Of a DNA stretch of 64,000 nt, positions 62,200-64,000 are shown piece by piece (position 1 is the stretch's first letter; each line of letters begins with the position of its first letter). The position numbers and the translations under genes were made by a program. The notes below the pieces were generated by a model, which saw nothing but the letters and a program-made list of their open reading frames with translations, was not told the origin of the DNA and did no database searches. The DNA is from Chelonoidis abingdonii (Eukaryota; Chordata; Testudines; Testudinidae): assembly GCF_003597395.2 (NCBI RefSeq), contig NC_133769.1, forward strand, positions 179,544,108 to 179,608,107, given 5' to 3'.

Positions 62200-63590
62200 G
62201 CTTTGCTTTAGCACAGAAGAAAGGGAGCCCCCATGTAAAACGAGTAGCAGAGCATCTTAATCCGGGTTTGCTGAACTCCGTGAAACTCAAGGGTTTGGTG
62301 ACTCTCCAATCACTTTGTGGAGGCTGGTTCAACAATCAGACAGATTTGAATTTACTACTAATTCTTATTACTCCTGGAGCCCTTGACTGAGATAAGAGCC
62401 CCAGGGTGTTTGCACAGGGGATAGCACAGAGTGAGAACAGTCTCCGTCTGAAAGAGTTTACAATCTAAGGCCACAGTCCTACAAATTAATCCATCTGGGA
62501 GGACCTGTGCACCTGTAGGGGAGCTACATGTATGCAAAGAGGCATGACCCTGCAAAATAACTTGTGGGATTGGGGCATCAGATCAGACAAGGGGAAGAGA
62601 AGGAAGGAAGTATTATCCTCATCTCACAACTGAGACACAGAGATCAATTGATTTGCCCCAGGTCACCCTGGAAGCCTGTGGCAGAATATGATATCCCGAG
62701 TCCCAGTCCCCTGTATTATCCTTCTCAATGTCTTCCTTAATTTTTTTGAAAGCTACTGTACAGAGGCAGATCTCTTTGCGGAGCCCAGTCCTTTGTGAAG
62801 GTCTAACAGGCATAACCTCCGGAAGCCAACAGTGTTTGCTGCAAAGGCATCAAAGAGCATATGGTTCAGTTGCAAGGACTATCCAAACTGCAATGGTTAT
62901 GGGCCAAACAGTATGCTAAAGACCTGAGCTTATCTTCAAACCAGAGTAAATGCCTATAGCTATCCATGCTTTCCATATAAGCTTTCTCTCTATGTTAAAT
63001 CTGGGTTTTCTCAAAGGATAGTGTCTGTATGTAGCTTTGAATCCAGAATGGTGTTGAGCTCCTTCCTCTCCTACTGAAGTTCGTAAAAGTTTCAAGGGCT
63101 CCTCTTGCCTTCTGGATTTGGCCCAAAGTGAGGGAATTAAGCTTGTGAACTTGGTCCAGATCTGCCCAGATGCACTTGGTGCAGAGAGAAGAGGAGGTGA
63201 GAGTAACAGGTTCTGGGGCTGGGAAAGCTGAATGCTCTCCTGGAGGCTGGATGACTCAGTTTGAGAAGGGCAATGTGATTCTCCTGCTCTCCCACTACCT
63301 ACTGCTTGTACAATGAACTGAGTGTAGATGGACAAGATGACTCCATAAAGCAGATGGGTGAAGATGTTTCTCAGAGAAGAGAGAGTAAGAGCTTGCCGTG
63401 TCCTTAAATCATAGGCTGTAGTAGTAAATATGGATTCTGTCTCACAGTCGTGGGAGTGGGCTGGATACAGCTAACTCATTTCAGGGAGACTAGAGCCCAG
63501 TGGAAATTCCACTGCCCAGATTCTGCATTGTGGGACAGCTGCTTGGGCTGTGCTGCCAGTGCACAGAAGCTGGTGTCAGCAGCTGTGTAT
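62200..63590. other. Region downstream of the receptor, nothing recognised
   Basis: Short ORFs on both strands are not protein-like. The 62385-62720 stretch (GATAAGAGCCCCAGGGTGTT, CAACTGAGACACAGAGATCA) has SINE-like text, but I cannot name it. Confidence 0.35.
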
Positions 63591-63594
63591 TTCC

Positions 63595-64000
63595 CAGGGG
63601 TGAAAGTAACTTACAGCACTTACAGGTACTGCTGGAGTCCTGAGGGGGCATGGCCTTATCCGGAAGAGGCATGGCCTTATCCGGAAGAGGTGTGGCCTCT
63701 CAAGATTTAAAGGCCCTGGGGCACCAGCTGTGGCTGGGAGACCCAGGGTCTTTAAATCAACCAGGGGCTACCAGCTGAAGAGGTGGCTGGGAGCCCCCCG
63801 GGGCTCAGGGGCAAATTAAAGGGCCTAGGACTCCAGCCGCCAGGGGGAACCCCGAGTTTTGCAGGGCTGGGACAGGAATTTAAAGGGCCCAGAGCTCCTG
63901 CCGCTGAGGGGAGCCCCACACCCTTTAAATCCTGGACTCAGCCCAGCCGCCAAAGCCACGGCTAGGATTTAAAGGGCTCTGGGGTGCCCGCAGCCACAGG
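63595..64000. mobile_element. hAT-like element, second copy with internal minisatellite, cut by window end
   Basis: Starts CAGGGGTGAAAGTAAC, as at 34505. A 20-bp unit (GAGGCATGGCCTTATCCGGA) is repeated near 63645-63690. Degenerate units built on ATTTAAAGGGCCC follow to the window end. The right terminus is outside. Confidence 0.85.

Overview
The window is vertebrate nuclear DNA, most likely from a cryptodire turtle. The coding genes are intron-rich and sparse, GC-rich only at two CpG-island promoters, and about half of the recognisable sequence is transposon-derived. The repeats I recognise are turtle-typical: a tRNA-derived SINE with a CR1-like tail, CR1 3' ends, a DIRS-type retrotransposon, Harbinger and hAT MITEs, and several LTR families. 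The species call rests on remembered repeat families, not on a search.

Layout. (1) 1.31-1.84 kb is a CpG island that contains, on the minus strand, what looks like the first coding exon of TIMMDC1. The rest of that gene lies beyond the left edge. (2) 2-14 kb is the intergenic space, largely filled by a 5.8 kb decayed DIRS-like retroelement (6.3-12.1 kb, minus strand) and a Harbinger MITE that ends 94 bp from the POGLUT1 stop codon. (3) 14.11-30.17 kb is a complete POGLUT1 gene on the minus strand. Eleven coding exons, all with GT-AG borders and compatible phases, give a 390-residue protein with a signal peptide, a CAP10 glucosyltransferase domain and a C-terminal KTEL. (4) 29.7-30.5 kb is its CpG-island promoter with NRF1-, YY1- and ZNF143-like sites. 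It looks bidirectional, but I find no coding exon of a divergent partner in the next 30 kb. (5) 30.5-61 kb is gene-free as far as I can see and is a graveyard of LINEs, solo LTRs, MITEs and one 100-N assembly gap. (6) 61.23-62.19 kb is an olfactory receptor gene on the plus strand broken by one frameshift. (7) The right edge is a MITE with an internal minisatellite, cut by the window end.

The TIMMDC1-POGLUT1 neighbourhood, with both genes in the same direction, matches my memory of mammalian gene order, where TMEM39A is the divergent neighbour of POGLUT1. Its coding exons are not visible here. The genes present do not form a pathway: POGLUT1 glucosylates EGF repeats in the ER, TIMMDC1 assists mitochondrial complex I assembly, and the receptor relic is a sensory GPCR.

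I found no clearly new biological system. The most unusual items are a hammerhead-ribozyme-like core in an inverted Penelope-like repeat, a CpG-rich block of about 1.1 kb embedded in a solo LTR, and the well-preserved inverted-repeat architecture of the DIRS element despite loss of its recombinase tyrosine.
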